Positions 1 to 9,769 of a stretch of DNA of 64,000 bases are shown piece after piece. This DNA is from Flavipsychrobacter sp. (GTDB lineage Bacteria; Bacteroidota; Bacteroidia; Chitinophagales; Chitinophagaceae): positions 186,001 through 250,000 of the forward strand of contig JARLGY010000045.1 of NCBI GenBank assembly GCA_031292525.1, written 5' to 3'. The notes under the pieces were generated by a model. The model saw only the letters and a list, made by a program, of their open reading frames with translations, did no database searches and was not told the DNA's origin. Position numbers and translations under genes: made by a program. The first letter of the stretch is position 1. Every line of letters begins with the position of its first letter.

Positions 1-918
1 GTTCAGGAAAAACAAATCTGGATCCTCTGTAATTTTATCTATCTCAGCTATTGTTTTTTTACCGGTATATATATCGTTGAGAAAAGGCATGGCTTTTAAT
101 GGTGAGCGCGACTTGTCTGCTATCTGCACTATTGTTCTCACAAGCGAATCATTACTTCTTCGCACTGCATTCCTTAACGGGTAATCTGTGGACGAAGCAT
201 AATTAAAAACCTCATTAGGCAGTAATTTTGCCGCATCAGAAATGATATAGGTTGCAAATGTATCATTGGCAAACTCACTTAAGTGTTTTATCATAACACG
301 CGGATCTTGTTTCCCTAGTTGTATATACAGATAAGCACGTATTTCCGGATGTTGATCATAAAATTGCTGACAGTTTTCTAACGTAAGCATATTCACATTG
401 GCGTAGGCAAATTCCGGTAGTTTACCTTCATTATCGGCTATGATAATACTGCGCATGTTAGCAACTAACTTCTTGTAGTAAAAAGGATCGATTTTGGTAT
501 TCTGATTGTATTTACGCAGCATTTCCCAAACTGCGGTAAGGTATCTTATCCGGGTTTGGTTATCTGTTACAGCATCCCTACCCATAGACGGTAGGTTTTC
601 TATCATTATCTGCATGTGGTTTATATCGGTAAGTATAGCCTTGGTAAGCACAGCGCTATAGGCTGTATCTTCCGAAAAATAGATCTCACCATCTACAGCA
701 CCGTCCGATACATCAGCACGTTTTTGTTCTTTATCTATACGGTCATGAAATATTTGACGGTTACGTGGTATAGTATGGGTAAGTGTATCAATATCATACA
801 CACTTATTTTTGTTGTATCAGTTTTTACTTTTTTTCTTCTCTGCGCGTTTGCATCATTACATATCAAAAACGATAATAAGAGAAAGAATACCGGAAAATA
901 AATGATTTTTTTACTCAT
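1..918 (-). CDS. Exported protein of unknown function, 3' end cut by window edge
   Basis: An open minus-strand frame starts at the ATG at 918-916 and runs without a stop to base 1, giving 306 residues with the C-terminus missing. The N-terminus is a clear signal peptide: MSKK, a hydrophobic stretch (IIYFPVFFLLLSFLI), then a cleavage-like ANAQ near residue 26. The mature part is basic at first (RRKKVK), then mostly helical and polar. I recognise no enzyme motif or named domain. It is probably a periplasmic or outer-envelope protein specific to Bacteroidota. A TAATTTTG element on the minus strand (939-946) could be its promoter -7 box, but no good -33 box is correctly spaced. Confidence is high that it is a gene and low for any function. 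Confidence 0.75.
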   Translation of the reverse strand, partial: MSKKIIYFPVFFLLLSFLICNDANAQRRKKVKTDTTKISVYDIDTLTHTIPRNRQIFHDRIDKEQKRADVSDGAVDGEIYFSEDTAYSAVLTKAILTDINHMQIMIENLPSMGRDAVTDNQTRIRYLTAVWEMLRKYNQNTKIDPFYYKKLVANMRSIIIADNEGKLPEFAYANVNMLTLENCQQFYDQHPEIRAYLYIQLGKQDPRVMIKHLSEFANDTFATYIISDAAKLLPNEVFNYASSTDYPLRNAVRRSNDSLVRTIVQIADKSRSPLKAMPFLNDIYTGKKTIAEIDKITEDPDLFFLN

Positions 919-1000
919 GCAGATTATATAGAACTATGCAAAATTACTTTTGTTTTATTTTCAAATAAGTTAAAAGAAAGTGAGCAGCTATTGTACTTAA

Positions 1001-1039
1001 AAAACATATGCCACTACTACTTATTGTAATAGTGGCATA
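1001..1039 (-). terminator. Rho-independent terminator of glyA
   Basis: A 10-bp stem (1007-1016 with 1030-1039), extended inward by three pairs after one mismatch, lies 19 nt past the glyA stop. On the minus strand it is followed by a run of six T. Confidence 0.75.
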
Positions 1040-1057
1040 CAGTTATCATGTAAAAGA

Positions 1058-2335
1058 TTACCAGCCTGGGTACATAATAAACTGCTCCATGAAAGAATTG
1101 ATTTCATGTCGTACGTCTAGTGCAAGCTTTTCATTTTCGGCATCCATAATTATCTTATCAATCCAGGTAGCTACCTGGTCCATATGTTCTTCTTTCAGTC
1201 CACGCGTAGTGATGGCAGGTACACCAACCCTAATGCCAGATGTAATAAAAGGAGATTTATCATCAAAAGGCACCATGTTTTTATTAATGGTTATATCTGC
1301 CCTTACCAAAGCATTTTCCGCTTTTTTACCACTTATATTCTTGTTTCTTAGGTCTATAAGCAGCAAGTGGTTATCTGTACCACCTGAAACTATATCATAC
1401 CCTTTATTGCTAAATGATGTAGCCAGGGCCTGTGCATTGCTTATTATCTGCTTTGCATAAACTGTGAACTCATCCTGTAGTATCTCAAAGAACGAGACAG
1501 CCTTAGCTGCTATTACATGTTCCAAAGGGCCGCCCTGTGCACCTGGGAACACGGCCAGATCTATCAGCTGGCTCATCATTCTAATTTCACCTTTCGGGCC
1601 TTTTAATCCCATTGGGTTTTCAAAATCGGTCTTCATTAAAATCAACCCGCCACGTGGCCCACGTAAAGTTTTATGTGTTGTTGTGGTCACAAAATGACAA
1701 TGTTCAAAAGGGCTATTGAGCAACCCCTTGGCTATAAGCCCTGCCGGGTGTGCTATATCTGCCATTACGAGCGCCCCTACTTCATCGGCAATAGCGCGTA
1801 TGCGTGCATAATCCCAATCCCTGCTATAGGCCGATGCCCCGCATATTATCAATTTAGGTCTATGCTCTTTTGCCTGGCTATGCATCATATCATAATCAAC
1901 TCTGCCAGTTTCTTTTATCACACCATAAAAAACAGGTTTGTAGTACTTTCCAGAAAAGTTTACCGACGAACCGTGTGTAAGATGCCCCCCCATACTAAGG
2001 TCAAGTCCTAAAATGGTATCGCCCGGTTGCAGTATTGCCATCATTACTGCAAAGTTGGCCTGCGCACCGCTATGGGGCTGTACATTGGCATAATTTACAT
2101 TAAATATTTCCTTAGCCCTGTCAATGGCTAGCTGTTCGCTTTTATCTACTACTTCGCATCCGCCGTAATAACGCTTTCCGGGGTACCCTTCAGCATATTT
2201 ATTGGTCATAACATTACCCATCGCCTGCATTACCTGCATGCTGGTGAAATTTTCAGATGCTATTAATTCCAGGCCACGGCGCTGGCGTTCTAGTTCTTCG
2301 TGTATGAGTTCAAAAATTGCGGTGTCGCGTTGCAT
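1058..2335 (-). CDS. glyA: Serine hydroxymethyltransferase
   Basis: This PLP enzyme converts serine and tetrahydrofolate to glycine and 5,10-methylene-THF in the cytoplasm, feeding one-carbon metabolism. The 425-residue length is normal for the family. The N-terminus ([18 protein letters not shown]), the [13 protein letters not shown] substrate region, and the PLP lysine K222 in [15 protein letters not shown] are all intact. The frame is open up to an ATG at 2383, but I chose the ATG at 2335. The resulting [11 protein letters not shown] start fits the family, and a promoter lies at 2354-2384, downstream of the 2383 codon. A terminator follows the stop, so the gene looks monocistronic. Confidence 0.97.
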   Translation of the reverse strand: MQRDTAIFELIHEELERQRRGLELIASENFTSMQVMQAMGNVMTNKYAEGYPGKRYYGGCEVVDKSEQLAIDRAKEIFNVNYANVQPHSGAQANFAVMMAILQPGDTILGLDLSMGGHLTHGSSVNFSGKYYKPVFYGVIKETGRVDYDMMHSQAKEHRPKLIICGASAYSRDWDYARIRAIADEVGALVMADIAHPAGLIAKGLLNSPFEHCHFVTTTTHKTLRGPRGGLILMKTDFENPMGLKGPKGEIRMMSQLIDLAVFPGAQGGPLEHVIAAKAVSFFEILQDEFTVYAKQIISNAQALATSFSNKGYDIVSGGTDNHLLLIDLRNKNISGKKAENALVRADITINKNMVPFDDKSPFITSGIRVGVPAITTRGLKEEHMDQVATWIDKIIMDAENEKLALDVRHEINSFMEQFIMYPGW

Positions 2336-2353
2336 GTATGCTGTTTGTGTTTG

Positions 2354-2384
2354 CAAATATAACGTACATGGGCCGTAGTACATA
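2354..2384 (-). promoter_or_regulatory. Bacteroidota-type promoter of glyA
   Basis: On the minus strand TATG (2381-2384), a 19-nt spacer and TATATTTG (2354-2361) fit the Bacteroidota -33/-7 pattern (TTTG, about 20 nt, TAnnTTTG). The -33 box has one mismatch. The leader to the ATG at 2335 would be short, under 20 nt. Confidence 0.6.
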
Positions 2385-2436
2385 GTGGTTACGTTATCTG
2401 ACCTTTCTATTGTTCTATATCATTACTTTTCAAAAA

Positions 2437-3333
2437 CTATATAGTAATGGTCGCGCCAGGTGGTACAAATAATATATCTTTTAAATATGCAAAACGCTTG
2501 AAAATGCCAAGCTTGAAGACTCTTAACCTTTTGAAAGGACTATTAGGATTTCCAAATCGCCATATAAATAGCCATGCTAATTCTCTTAGATGTTTCGTAA
2601 ATAAAAATGGGTAGTGTATTATCCCTTCAGCATTTACAGACTTTAATGACAACCTATTCTTAAGTGTTTTTACAAATTTTTTGTTCAGGAATACTAAATG
2701 GTCAGGCACAATAGAAAAATACCAATAAGTAGATCGTGCCAGCCTCACAGGTAAACAATTAGTACGGCCTGTAACTATGATCAGTTTACCATTCGGTCTG
2801 AGTTGTCTTGTTATTAGCTTTATTATATCCAGAGGGTTAGTAAGATGTTCAAATACATCTATCATTGTTACCAAGTCAAATGTGTTTCCACTCATTGTTT
2901 CACTCGTAACAGTAGGGCCCAAAACATGTATTCCTCTTTCCAGTGCAAGCGCGGCAGCATCAGGGTTAGGCTCTATGCCAAACCTTTCCAGCCTGGGGTG
3001 TGCTGAAAGTAGTCTGCCTGTCCAGCATCCTACATCAAGAACCTTTGCTTTGGAGGGAAGTCTCTTTAATATTTTATCTAGTTTTTTTTCATGCGGCAGG
3101 CGCTTTTCATAATTCCAAAGATCATTTTCAAGATCCAGGTTATTATAGTGTTGATGTACTTTAGCCTCGATTGGAAATTTATCTTTAAACCAAAGTTTGC
3201 ATTTTTGGCATTCCAAGAGTCTATACTTGGAAGGGAAAATTCCATTGCTTAACTGATGAACATCAAAGTCATCAATAGGCATTATGTTGTGCGATTTGCA
3301 AGCAGGACATTTGTCGTTAATAAGTAATTCCAT
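2437..3333 (-). CDS. Zinc-ribbon class I SAM-dependent methyltransferase
   Basis: This is a predicted methyltransferase of the Methyltransf_11/12 type. The N-terminus has two cysteine pairs (CPAC and CQKC) that should form a zinc ribbon. A Rossmann SAM-binding motif follows (VLDVGCWTGRLL) with the acidic residue of strand 2 in GIEPNPDA, then the post-motif TMIDVFEHLTNP. The substrate is unknown; related proteins often sit in polysaccharide or glycolipid clusters, but that context is absent here. The frame also has an ATG at 3375. I prefer 3333 because MELLINDKCPAC puts the zinc-binding pair close to the N-terminus, as is usual. It lies upstream of glyA in the same direction, but glyA has its own promoter. 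Confidence 0.8.
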   Translation of the reverse strand: MELLINDKCPACKSHNIMPIDDFDVHQLSNGIFPSKYRLLECQKCKLWFKDKFPIEAKVHQHYNNLDLENDLWNYEKRLPHEKKLDKILKRLPSKAKVLDVGCWTGRLLSAHPRLERFGIEPNPDAAALALERGIHVLGPTVTSETMSGNTFDLVTMIDVFEHLTNPLDIIKLITRQLRPNGKLIIVTGRTNCLPVRLARSTYWYFSIVPDHLVFLNKKFVKTLKNRLSLKSVNAEGIIHYPFLFTKHLRELAWLFIWRFGNPNSPFKRLRVFKLGIFKRFAYLKDILFVPPGATITI

Positions 3334-3425
3334 AAATATTTTGGTCTTTACTCTCTCTGTATCCAAAATATGCATGCGAATATTGCTCTTAGCTGCAATA
3401 TAAAATCATTATCACTTTATTACGT

Positions 3426-3950
3426 TTACCCCAGTTTTCTAATCATCCAGATATCTGTTTGTGCATCGTTCCCAACCATAAAAATATGGCTACCAAAAAT
3501 TTCATACCCCCATCGCTTGTAAAACTGTATCGCCTTATTATTATGTTCCCATACGCCAAGCCAAAGCCCTCTATATCCATGAGTTACAGCATAATCTATA
3601 CAAGAACGCATAAGTCCAGCACCTATTTTTCCGTTTTGGTGCAATCGTAGCACATATAAGCGCTCAAGCTCTATGGCGGGTAAAATGGAGACCTCACGTG
3701 GCGGAATATTTTTACTCAGTTTGCAATAGCCAACCATAGCACCATTTACGTATGCACCGTAAAAAATATTCAGCTTATCTATCAGTTCATTTTTTATTTT
3801 TACATTATTCATATTTTCATCTAGGTAGGCATTCATATTGGCCTCTGTATTACTTTCAGAGAAGGCATCAATAAACGTGTTTCTGCTTATACTTGTAAGT
3901 ATGTCTGCTTCATCTTCTCTTATTTGTTTTATTTCAATTAACATTTCCAT
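3426..3950 (-). CDS. GNAT family N-acetyltransferase
   Basis: A 174-residue protein with the GNAT fold, expected to transfer acetyl from acetyl-CoA to an amine. The acetyl-CoA loop is visible as QNGKIGAGLM, followed by the helix-strand segment YRGLWLGVWEHNNKAIQFYKRWGYEIFG, which is the classic GNAT motif B. The substrate cannot be told. The ATG at 3944 (MLIEIKQIRED) is an alternative start two codons in. It shares direction with the methyltransferase about 90 bp away, and the two may be cotranscribed. Confidence 0.88.
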   Translation of the reverse strand: MEMLIEIKQIREDEADILTSISRNTFIDAFSESNTEANMNAYLDENMNNVKIKNELIDKLNIFYGAYVNGAMVGYCKLSKNIPPREVSILPAIELERLYVLRLHQNGKIGAGLMRSCIDYAVTHGYRGLWLGVWEHNNKAIQFYKRWGYEIFGSHIFMVGNDAQTDIWMIRKLG

Positions 3951-4031
3951 ACTGCTAAATATACACTTTATGGCATGATTTTGTAAACCATGTTAGAGTA
4001 CATTATTACTAAAAATCAAAAAACAAAGCAC

Positions 4032-4328
4032 ATGAAAACTTCAAGATTCCTGATTTTTGGCGCACTAGCTGCCGCCGCTATTTTACTTTTGACTTCTGAC
4101 CGCGCCGAAGGACTAAGAAATGACATTGCTGACAATGCAGGCAAATGGAAAGACAAATTGAATGATCTGGCTGGCAGCACAGGAGATAAACTCAGCGACC
4201 TTAAAGATAGCATGAGCAAAGAAGTTGATGGTCTTACCAAAGACGCCCGTAAAAGGATTATGGCTATACTGGACGAAGGCACCAAAACTGCAAAGAACAT
4301 TAAAAGTAAAGCTGAAGAATTAGCTTAA
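4032..4328 (+). CDS. YtxH-like small membrane-anchored protein
   Basis: A 98-residue protein with one N-terminal hydrophobic segment (FLIFGALAAAAILLLT) followed by a highly charged amphipathic helical region rich in Lys and Asp (DKLNDLAGSTGDKLSDLKDSM). This layout is typical of YtxH-domain proteins, which are often stress-induced. The molecular role is unknown. The frame opens at 3990, but the ATG at 4032 (MKTSRF) gives a normal membrane-anchor N-terminus. It stands alone on the plus strand, divergent from the acetyltransferase. Confidence 0.7.
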   Translation: MKTSRFLIFGALAAAAILLLTSDRAEGLRNDIADNAGKWKDKLNDLAGSTGDKLSDLKDSMSKEVDGLTKDARKRIMAILDEGTKTAKNIKSKAEELA

Positions 4329-4351
4329 TTATTCTAACCATCACCATGATT

Positions 4352-4389
4352 AAAATATTAAGGGAGCCACTTGGCTCCCTTAATATTTT
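4352..4389. terminator. Bidirectional terminator hairpin
   Basis: A perfect 17-bp stem (4352-4368 with 4373-4389) with loop ACTT has A runs on one side and T runs on the other. It separates the YtxH-like gene from the convergent SBBP gene and can serve both. Confidence 0.85.
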
Positions 4390-4407
4390 CGTTAATATTC
4401 AAAAGAC

Positions 4408-7400
4408 TTAACGTTGAACAGTAAACCTGATCACTCGGCTTTCACCGTCTGCTTTTATACGAAGTAAATATGTACCATCTGCAATGTTTGAACCAATTTT
4501 CACTGCACCATTCAAAGTGCCATTGTTTATACCAACAGTATTAGTATAAACAAGCTGCCCAATAGCGTTAAGTATTTCTAACTGAACTGAGTTTGAAGTT
4601 AAACCTTGCAGGTGACCTGTAAGCGACATAACGCCGTTATTAGGATTAGGATAAAGATTAATGGTGTTCAATGCCGCTTCAACATTGCTAATACCTGTTG
4701 TTATATGTACTCTTATCGCATTGCTTATCGCCGAGTCTGGATTTGCACACATAACGTGATTATGAACGATCAACGTTACCACGTCACTATCTGCCAGCGA
4801 ATGGAAAGTTGCCGAACTTAATGTGTCATTAGCTACGGCATGCCCGTTTACATACCATTGGTAGCTTGTATTGGTACCGCCCAAAGTTACAGTAGATGTA
4901 AAGGTGAGTGCGGTGCCCTGAGCTACTGTATTGCTTGGACTTACCGCAATACTTACAACCGGAGTTGACGGCTGTAGTATAGTGATTTTTACTTTGTTAC
5001 TTGTATCAGCAGGGTTTGAAAGGCACTGTGCATTACTATGCAAGATGCAGTAAACGCTGTCTCCACTGTTCAGGAATGCTGATCCATATATATTGCTTAT
5101 AGCTCCCACAACTGCAGTATCGCCCAAGATCACATCATGTATGCGCCATTGGTATTGTGGATTATTGCCGGCATTGGTAGCAATAGCTGTGAATGAGAAA
5201 CCGCTACCTGAGCAAACTGTATCACCAGGAGTTGCAACAACAGTCAGCGTGGTGGTTATGCTCTGGCTCACACTAACCAATATACTGTCTTTTGCAGAAC
5301 GGCAACCACCCAATGTATCAACTATAAAGTAATAGCCAGCCATCGTAGTATCAGCATTTGCAATAACAGGATTTTGTGAAGATGATACATACCCATGAGG
5401 GCCTGTTATACGATAAGTGACAGGAGACGATGTACTAGATGCATGTATAATGATTGGGTTACCTGAGCAAATTGGCGTATTGCTGGTGGCAGTTGGCGTT
5501 GCAGGCGTAATGTTATTTACTGCCACGTTAACGGAAGCTGTTGCAGCCGGGCAACCATTATGTGTTACTGATGCTGTGTAAGTACCTGCATTGATGGTAT
5601 TTGCGAATGCAATTAGGCCTGTTCCTGAACCCGATGAAAAACCTGCAGGACCAGTAATATTTAAAGCGGTTGGCATTACTATAGAGGTATTGGTAGCGGT
5701 AAGTTTTATACTATCACCCACGCAAACCGGCGAATTACTGGTAATAGTAGGTTGTGCAAGCGAAGAAATAATATGTATGTTAACATATTCATCTGGTGAC
5801 GTGTAAGCTGGACTGGTTGCCACAATACGAATACGGTACCCTGTGCCTGCAGCAGTATTCGCAGGGATGTTTACCGGGATAACGCCTGTTGTACCAACAG
5901 CTGTTACATTGCCTATTGCAACGGGTGCTGCAAAACTGCCTGTTGCATCAGAGAGTTGGGCAGTAAAAACGTTACCCGCATTAAATGCATAACTCGTAGT
6001 GTAGTTAATATTAAAACTACCGGCCGGACATATAATCGTATCAGTGTAAGGTTGGCTTATTACCACAAAAGTATCTGTGTTAAACCTTGCGATATAACCA
6101 TCAGTATTACCATTATTTATAGTCTGGTATGCACCGGCTGTTGCAATTGCGTTTGAACTGGCACTGTAGCCTGCAATGTAAAAACTGCCATTTGCATTAC
6201 TTGCCATGGTAGATTGTGTTTCTGTCAATGAACCACCGAAATAAGTTCCCCACATCCGCTGTCCCAGTGGGGTGAATTTAGCAATATAACCATCCTGACC
6301 ACCACCAATTGTACTCTGGTAGGTACCATTATTTGTAGTGGCAATACCTGTCGTACTTGTAGTAAATCCTGTTATCATAGGGTTACCAAAATTATCAACA
6401 GCTATGCCTTTTTGTGTTTCAGAGCCGGCTCCACCATAATACGTACCCCATTTAAAATTACCAGCTGTATCAAATTTAGCCAGATAACCATCCTGAACAC
6501 CACCCCCAAAGGCTGCCTGGTAAGCATTTGCAGAGGCAATATTTGTAGACCCTGTAGTATAGCCACCAATATAAAGAGAACTAAATGCATTATTGGCTAT
6601 TGCAAAACCATAAGTATTTCCAGCGCCATAATATGAGCACCAATGCCTGTTTCCAACTGAATCGAATTTACCAACAAACGCATTAAATGAAAATAAACCA
6701 ACTTGTGCCGGTTGATAAGCTGAGGTAGTAGCTATACCAGCGGCAGCATTTGTTTCACCTGTGAAATAAAGAGCGCCAGCCGGATCTAAAGACAAAGCAG
6801 TAACATAAGTATTAGTAAAAACCCCACTGCCATAGTAAGTGGCCCAAAGCCTGTTTCCTGCTGTATCAAAACGCGCTATGAAGCCATCTAATGTTCCGCT
6901 TTCAGTTGTATTAAATGCACCGGCTGTTGCAACGCCACTAGTACTACCCGATGCTCCACCAATATATACCGACCGACCTTTATCGCATACCACAGAATAA
7001 GTGATATCATTACCTGTACCTCCAAAATAAGTGCTCCACAACAAGGCACCAGCACTAGTAAACTTAGCCAGGAACGCATCCCCACCACCACCGTAAGTAG
7101 GTTGAAATGATGATGAGGTAGATATACCAGTGGTTGAGTTAGTTGAACCGGTAATATATACGTTACCATTTGGGTCAATACCTACCCCATTCACGTTATC
7201 TGTACCCGGTCCACCAAAATAAGTACTCCAGGCTATTGTACCGTTAGCATTAAATTTTACCAACGTACCGTCTGTATTCGCATTGTAAACAGTCTGGTAA
7301 GCACCGGTTGTTGCAATATTCGCCGTACTTGTTGTATAGCCACCTGTATATACGTTACCAACTGCATCTGTTGTTACAGATATTTCAAATTCAGCATTTG

Positions 7401-8160
7401 CACCGCCATAGTATGTTGACCATTGTACCTGAGGATCGATAACTATTGCACCCTCATGAGAAGCCACATTAAAGCTCAGCGTATTGCCGTTAAGTACGTA
7501 AGAAGATGTTACAGTTTGTTTGGTATTAAGTGTATAGGTGTATGGTGTGTTTTCTGCTATTGTTCCTGATGGAGTGTTAACTGCAAGGCCACCATTTTCT
7601 GTAAGGCTGATACTTTTAGCGCCACCGTATTTCAATTGTATTTTATTTGCATCAGCACCCGGGCGTACCACAAAATCATATTCCACCTTTCCGTTCTTAG
7701 TATAAACAACCCAGTCTATGCCAGGGTAAACATCAACATAAGTAATTTTATCAAAAGACTTAGCGGTAACCATTTTACCGTTCACATTATATTGCTCTGT
7801 GTAAGTCTGATCGTCACCTGCTATTGCTTTTGCATGCGTATTTGCACCCACCAGCATTACATCCATGCGGTATGCATGATCCTTAAAAGACTTGTCTTTA
7901 CCCGAAATGTTATTGAACTGGTAGTGTATTGATCCCGGAGCAAGAAACATACTTACACCATCTCTTTTCAAATTATACTGTATATCAGTACGTACTTTAT
8001 GGTATTGGTTGGTCACCTGCCCTTTGTTTTCAACAAAACCAGTGCTATTGCGCGAAAGGTTATGCTGTACATCGCTCAACCCGCCGTCCTTTGCCGATAA
8101 AGAATAGGTTGACAGGCAACACAATAAGAGTGCATAGTATTTAGTACTATTTAATTGCAT
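4408..8160 (-). CDS. SBBP-repeat beta-propeller protein with Ig-like domains and T9SS type A sorting signal
   Basis: A 1250-residue cell-surface or secreted protein. In order: a signal peptide (YYALLLCCLSTYSLSA), an N-terminal DUF7948-like domain (FVENKGQVTNQYH onward), then many SBBP repeats of about 55 residues with the signature WSTYYGGxxxE...DxxGNVYxxGxT, and Ig/PKD-like modules with paired cysteines. It ends in a T9SS type A signal (LYPNPNNG ... IRFTVQR). The repeats should fold into beta-propeller blades; ligand and role are unknown. The frame opens at 8247, but the ATG at 8160 places the signal peptide at the N-terminus. The terminal FTVQR is shared with the metalloprotease at 54773, so both use the same sorting signal. 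Confidence 0.9.
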   Translation of the reverse strand: MQLNSTKYYALLLCCLSTYSLSAKDGGLSDVQHNLSRNSTGFVENKGQVTNQYHKVRTDIQYNLKRDGVSMFLAPGSIHYQFNNISGKDKSFKDHAYRMDVMLVGANTHAKAIAGDDQTYTEQYNVNGKMVTAKSFDKITYVDVYPGIDWVVYTKNGKVEYDFVVRPGADANKIQLKYGGAKSISLTENGGLAVNTPSGTIAENTPYTYTLNTKQTVTSSYVLNGNTLSFNVASHEGAIVIDPQVQWSTYYGGANAEFEISVTTDAVGNVYTGGYTTSTANIATTGAYQTVYNANTDGTLVKFNANGTIAWSTYFGGPGTDNVNGVGIDPNGNVYITGSTNSTTGISTSSSFQPTYGGGGDAFLAKFTSAGALLWSTYFGGTGNDITYSVVCDKGRSVYIGGASGSTSGVATAGAFNTTESGTLDGFIARFDTAGNRLWATYYGSGVFTNTYVTALSLDPAGALYFTGETNAAAGIATTSAYQPAQVGLFSFNAFVGKFDSVGNRHWCSYYGAGNTYGFAIANNAFSSLYIGGYTTGSTNIASANAYQAAFGGGVQDGYLAKFDTAGNFKWGTYYGGAGSETQKGIAVDNFGNPMITGFTTSTTGIATTNNGTYQSTIGGGQDGYIAKFTPLGQRMWGTYFGGSLTETQSTMASNANGSFYIAGYSASSNAIATAGAYQTINNGNTDGYIARFNTDTFVVISQPYTDTIICPAGSFNINYTTSYAFNAGNVFTAQLSDATGSFAAPVAIGNVTAVGTTGVIPVNIPANTAAGTGYRIRIVATSPAYTSPDEYVNIHIISSLAQPTITSNSPVCVGDSIKLTATNTSIVMPTALNITGPAGFSSGSGTGLIAFANTINAGTYTASVTHNGCPAATASVNVAVNNITPATPTATSNTPICSGNPIIIHASSTSSPVTYRITGPHGYVSSSQNPVIANADTTMAGYYFIVDTLGGCRSAKDSILVSVSQSITTTLTVVATPGDTVCSGSGFSFTAIATNAGNNPQYQWRIHDVILGDTAVVGAISNIYGSAFLNSGDSVYCILHSNAQCLSNPADTSNKVKITILQPSTPVVSIAVSPSNTVAQGTALTFTSTVTLGGTNTSYQWYVNGHAVANDTLSSATFHSLADSDVVTLIVHNHVMCANPDSAISNAIRVHITTGISNVEAALNTINLYPNPNNGVMSLTGHLQGLTSNSVQLEILNAIGQLVYTNTVGINNGTLNGAVKIGSNIADGTYLLRIKADGESRVIRFTVQR

Positions 8161-8259
8161 AGACTTATATTTATTATTTACAGAAGTATTCTTATAGATT
8201 AAAAATAGCTTTGACAATGTATGAAATGTTTTGCTATTGCCCATCATTTTTTCACAAAA

Positions 8260-8298
8260 AAAATATGGAATGCATTTAAGATCTTATGCATTCCATAT
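8260..8298 (-). terminator. Terminator of gldE
   Basis: A 13-bp stem (8263-8275 with 8286-8298) encloses a self-complementary core (AAGATCTT). On the minus strand it is followed by a long T run. It lies 30 nt past the gldE stop and before the SBBP gene. Confidence 0.8.
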
Positions 8299-8327
8299 AC
8301 CGAAAAGAATTAACCCTGTTATTTCGC

Positions 8328-9683
8328 CTATTCTTCCTCTTCACTCACAGGTTCATTTATCGTCAGTTTCACACGCAATATCCTCATCTTCTCTATCTCA
8401 AGCACAGTAAAATCATATTGCTGAAAACTAATAGTTTCATTAACAGCCGGGAATTTGCCAGATATCTCTAATATAAGTCCGGCAAGGCTATCACTTTCTC
8501 CACGCGCTGCATCAAACACATCCGATGGTTCGCCTATAATGCGGCACACATCGTTGATAAGCATCCGTCCTTCAAAAATGAAGTTCATATCATCTATTTT
8601 CTTGTAGCTCAGATCTTCTTCATCAAATTCGTCCTTTATGTCGCCTATTATTTCCTCCATTATATCCTCAAGCGTCACTATGCCAGAAGTTCCTCCAAAT
8701 TCGTCTACTACTACGGCAAAATGGATTCTTTTTTGCTGAAATTCTTTTAAAAGATCTTCTATGAGCTTCCCTTCATGTATAAAAAATGCCGGGCGAATAA
8801 GTATGTGCCAATCAAAATTAACTTCTTCCGTATGCGGTAAAAAATCTTTTGTATGTATTATGCCGGCTATTTTATCCAGGCTGTCTTTAAAGACCGGCAA
8901 GCGTGAGTAACCCATTTCTATACAAAACTTTTGTACTTCAGGGAAGGTCATCTCATAGTCAAGGCCATTTACATCAAGCCGGGTACGCATGATCTGTCGA
9001 ACAGTAATGTTACCAAACTTCAATATGCCTTTAAATATATTTACCTCCTCACGGGTAGCAGTATGCCCTACTGTTAGCTCTATAGCATGTTCAAAATCTT
9101 CGCTGCTTATATTGTTAAGTGGTTTAGATGACATACGCCCTTCCAGGAAATTGGTGGAATTAACTAACATGCGACTTACTGGCCTGAAAACCCCAAAGAA
9201 AAACTTGAGTAACGGAGCTGAGAACAAAGCCATCCGCAGGTTGTTTTGCGTAGCATATACTTTAGGTAAAACTTCACCAAAAAGTACCAATAAAAATGTA
9301 ACTATAACTACCTGTATGAAAAATAACAGCGCATGGCTGATAACAAAGAAACTCGCAAACTCATTTACCAGCACATTGGTAGTAATGATGATAGCAATGT
9401 TGATGAAACTATTGGCTACAACAATAGTAGCCAGCAACATTTTAGGATGGTCCAGGAGTTGTATAACCTGGCGTGCACCAGCTGTTTCCTTGGTTTTAAA
9501 ATAGTTGATGTCCTTAGCCGTTAAAGAGAAATACGCGGTTTCAGAACCGGCGGTTATAGCGGTCATCAGCAACAGGGCAAGTATGATGATGACGAATACA
9601 GTGACATTTGAGGCGGAAAATGCTGCAGGTGCCTGCAGTAATAAAGTTGTTAGTATCGTATCGCCTTCAGGTGTACTTTCCAA
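8328..9683 (-). CDS. gldE: Gliding motility-associated protein GldE (CNNM/CBS transporter-like)
   Basis: A 451-residue membrane protein of the HlyC/CorC (CNNM) family. The N-terminal half is a DUF21 region with about four membrane segments (VFVIIILALLLMTAI, LLATIVVANSFINIAIIITT, and others). A tandem CBS pair follows (TRLDVNGLDYEM and VVVDEFGGTSGIVTLEDIMEEIIGDI), then a CorC_HlyC C-terminal domain. In gliding Bacteroidota the family supports the Gld motility and T9SS machinery, but whether this organism glides is not shown. The order mutY-ssb-gldE is conserved in the phylum; gldD, often next, is absent here. The start is a TTG at 9683, since the next upstream in-frame codon but two is a stop and no ATG lies nearby. 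Confidence 0.88.
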   Translation of the reverse strand: MESTPEGDTILTTLLLQAPAAFSASNVTVFVIIILALLLMTAITAGSETAYFSLTAKDINYFKTKETAGARQVIQLLDHPKMLLATIVVANSFINIAIIITTNVLVNEFASFFVISHALLFFIQVVIVTFLLVLFGEVLPKVYATQNNLRMALFSAPLLKFFFGVFRPVSRMLVNSTNFLEGRMSSKPLNNISSEDFEHAIELTVGHTATREEVNIFKGILKFGNITVRQIMRTRLDVNGLDYEMTFPEVQKFCIEMGYSRLPVFKDSLDKIAGIIHTKDFLPHTEEVNFDWHILIRPAFFIHEGKLIEDLLKEFQQKRIHFAVVVDEFGGTSGIVTLEDIMEEIIGDIKDEFDEEDLSYKKIDDMNFIFEGRMLINDVCRIIGEPSDVFDAARGESDSLAGLILEISGKFPAVNETISFQQYDFTVLEIEKMRILRVKLTINEPVSEEEE

Positions 9684-9712
9684 GGTTAACTAGTTTGGTT
9701 AATTGCATAAAA

Positions 9713-9750
9713 TTAAAAAAAGGGAAGGACTTATAGCAATCCATCCCTTA
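9713..9750 (-). terminator. Probable terminator after ssb
   Basis: An 8-bp imperfect stem (9721-9728 with 9741-9748, one mismatch) is followed on the minus strand by a run of seven T. It sits about 20 nt past the ssb stop, ahead of gldE. Confidence 0.5.
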
Positions 9751-9769
9751 ATTATATATAATTTAATAT

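Noticed and set aside
2336-2383. 16-residue extension of GlyA
   Set aside because: A promoter lies inside it and the family N-terminus begins at 2335.
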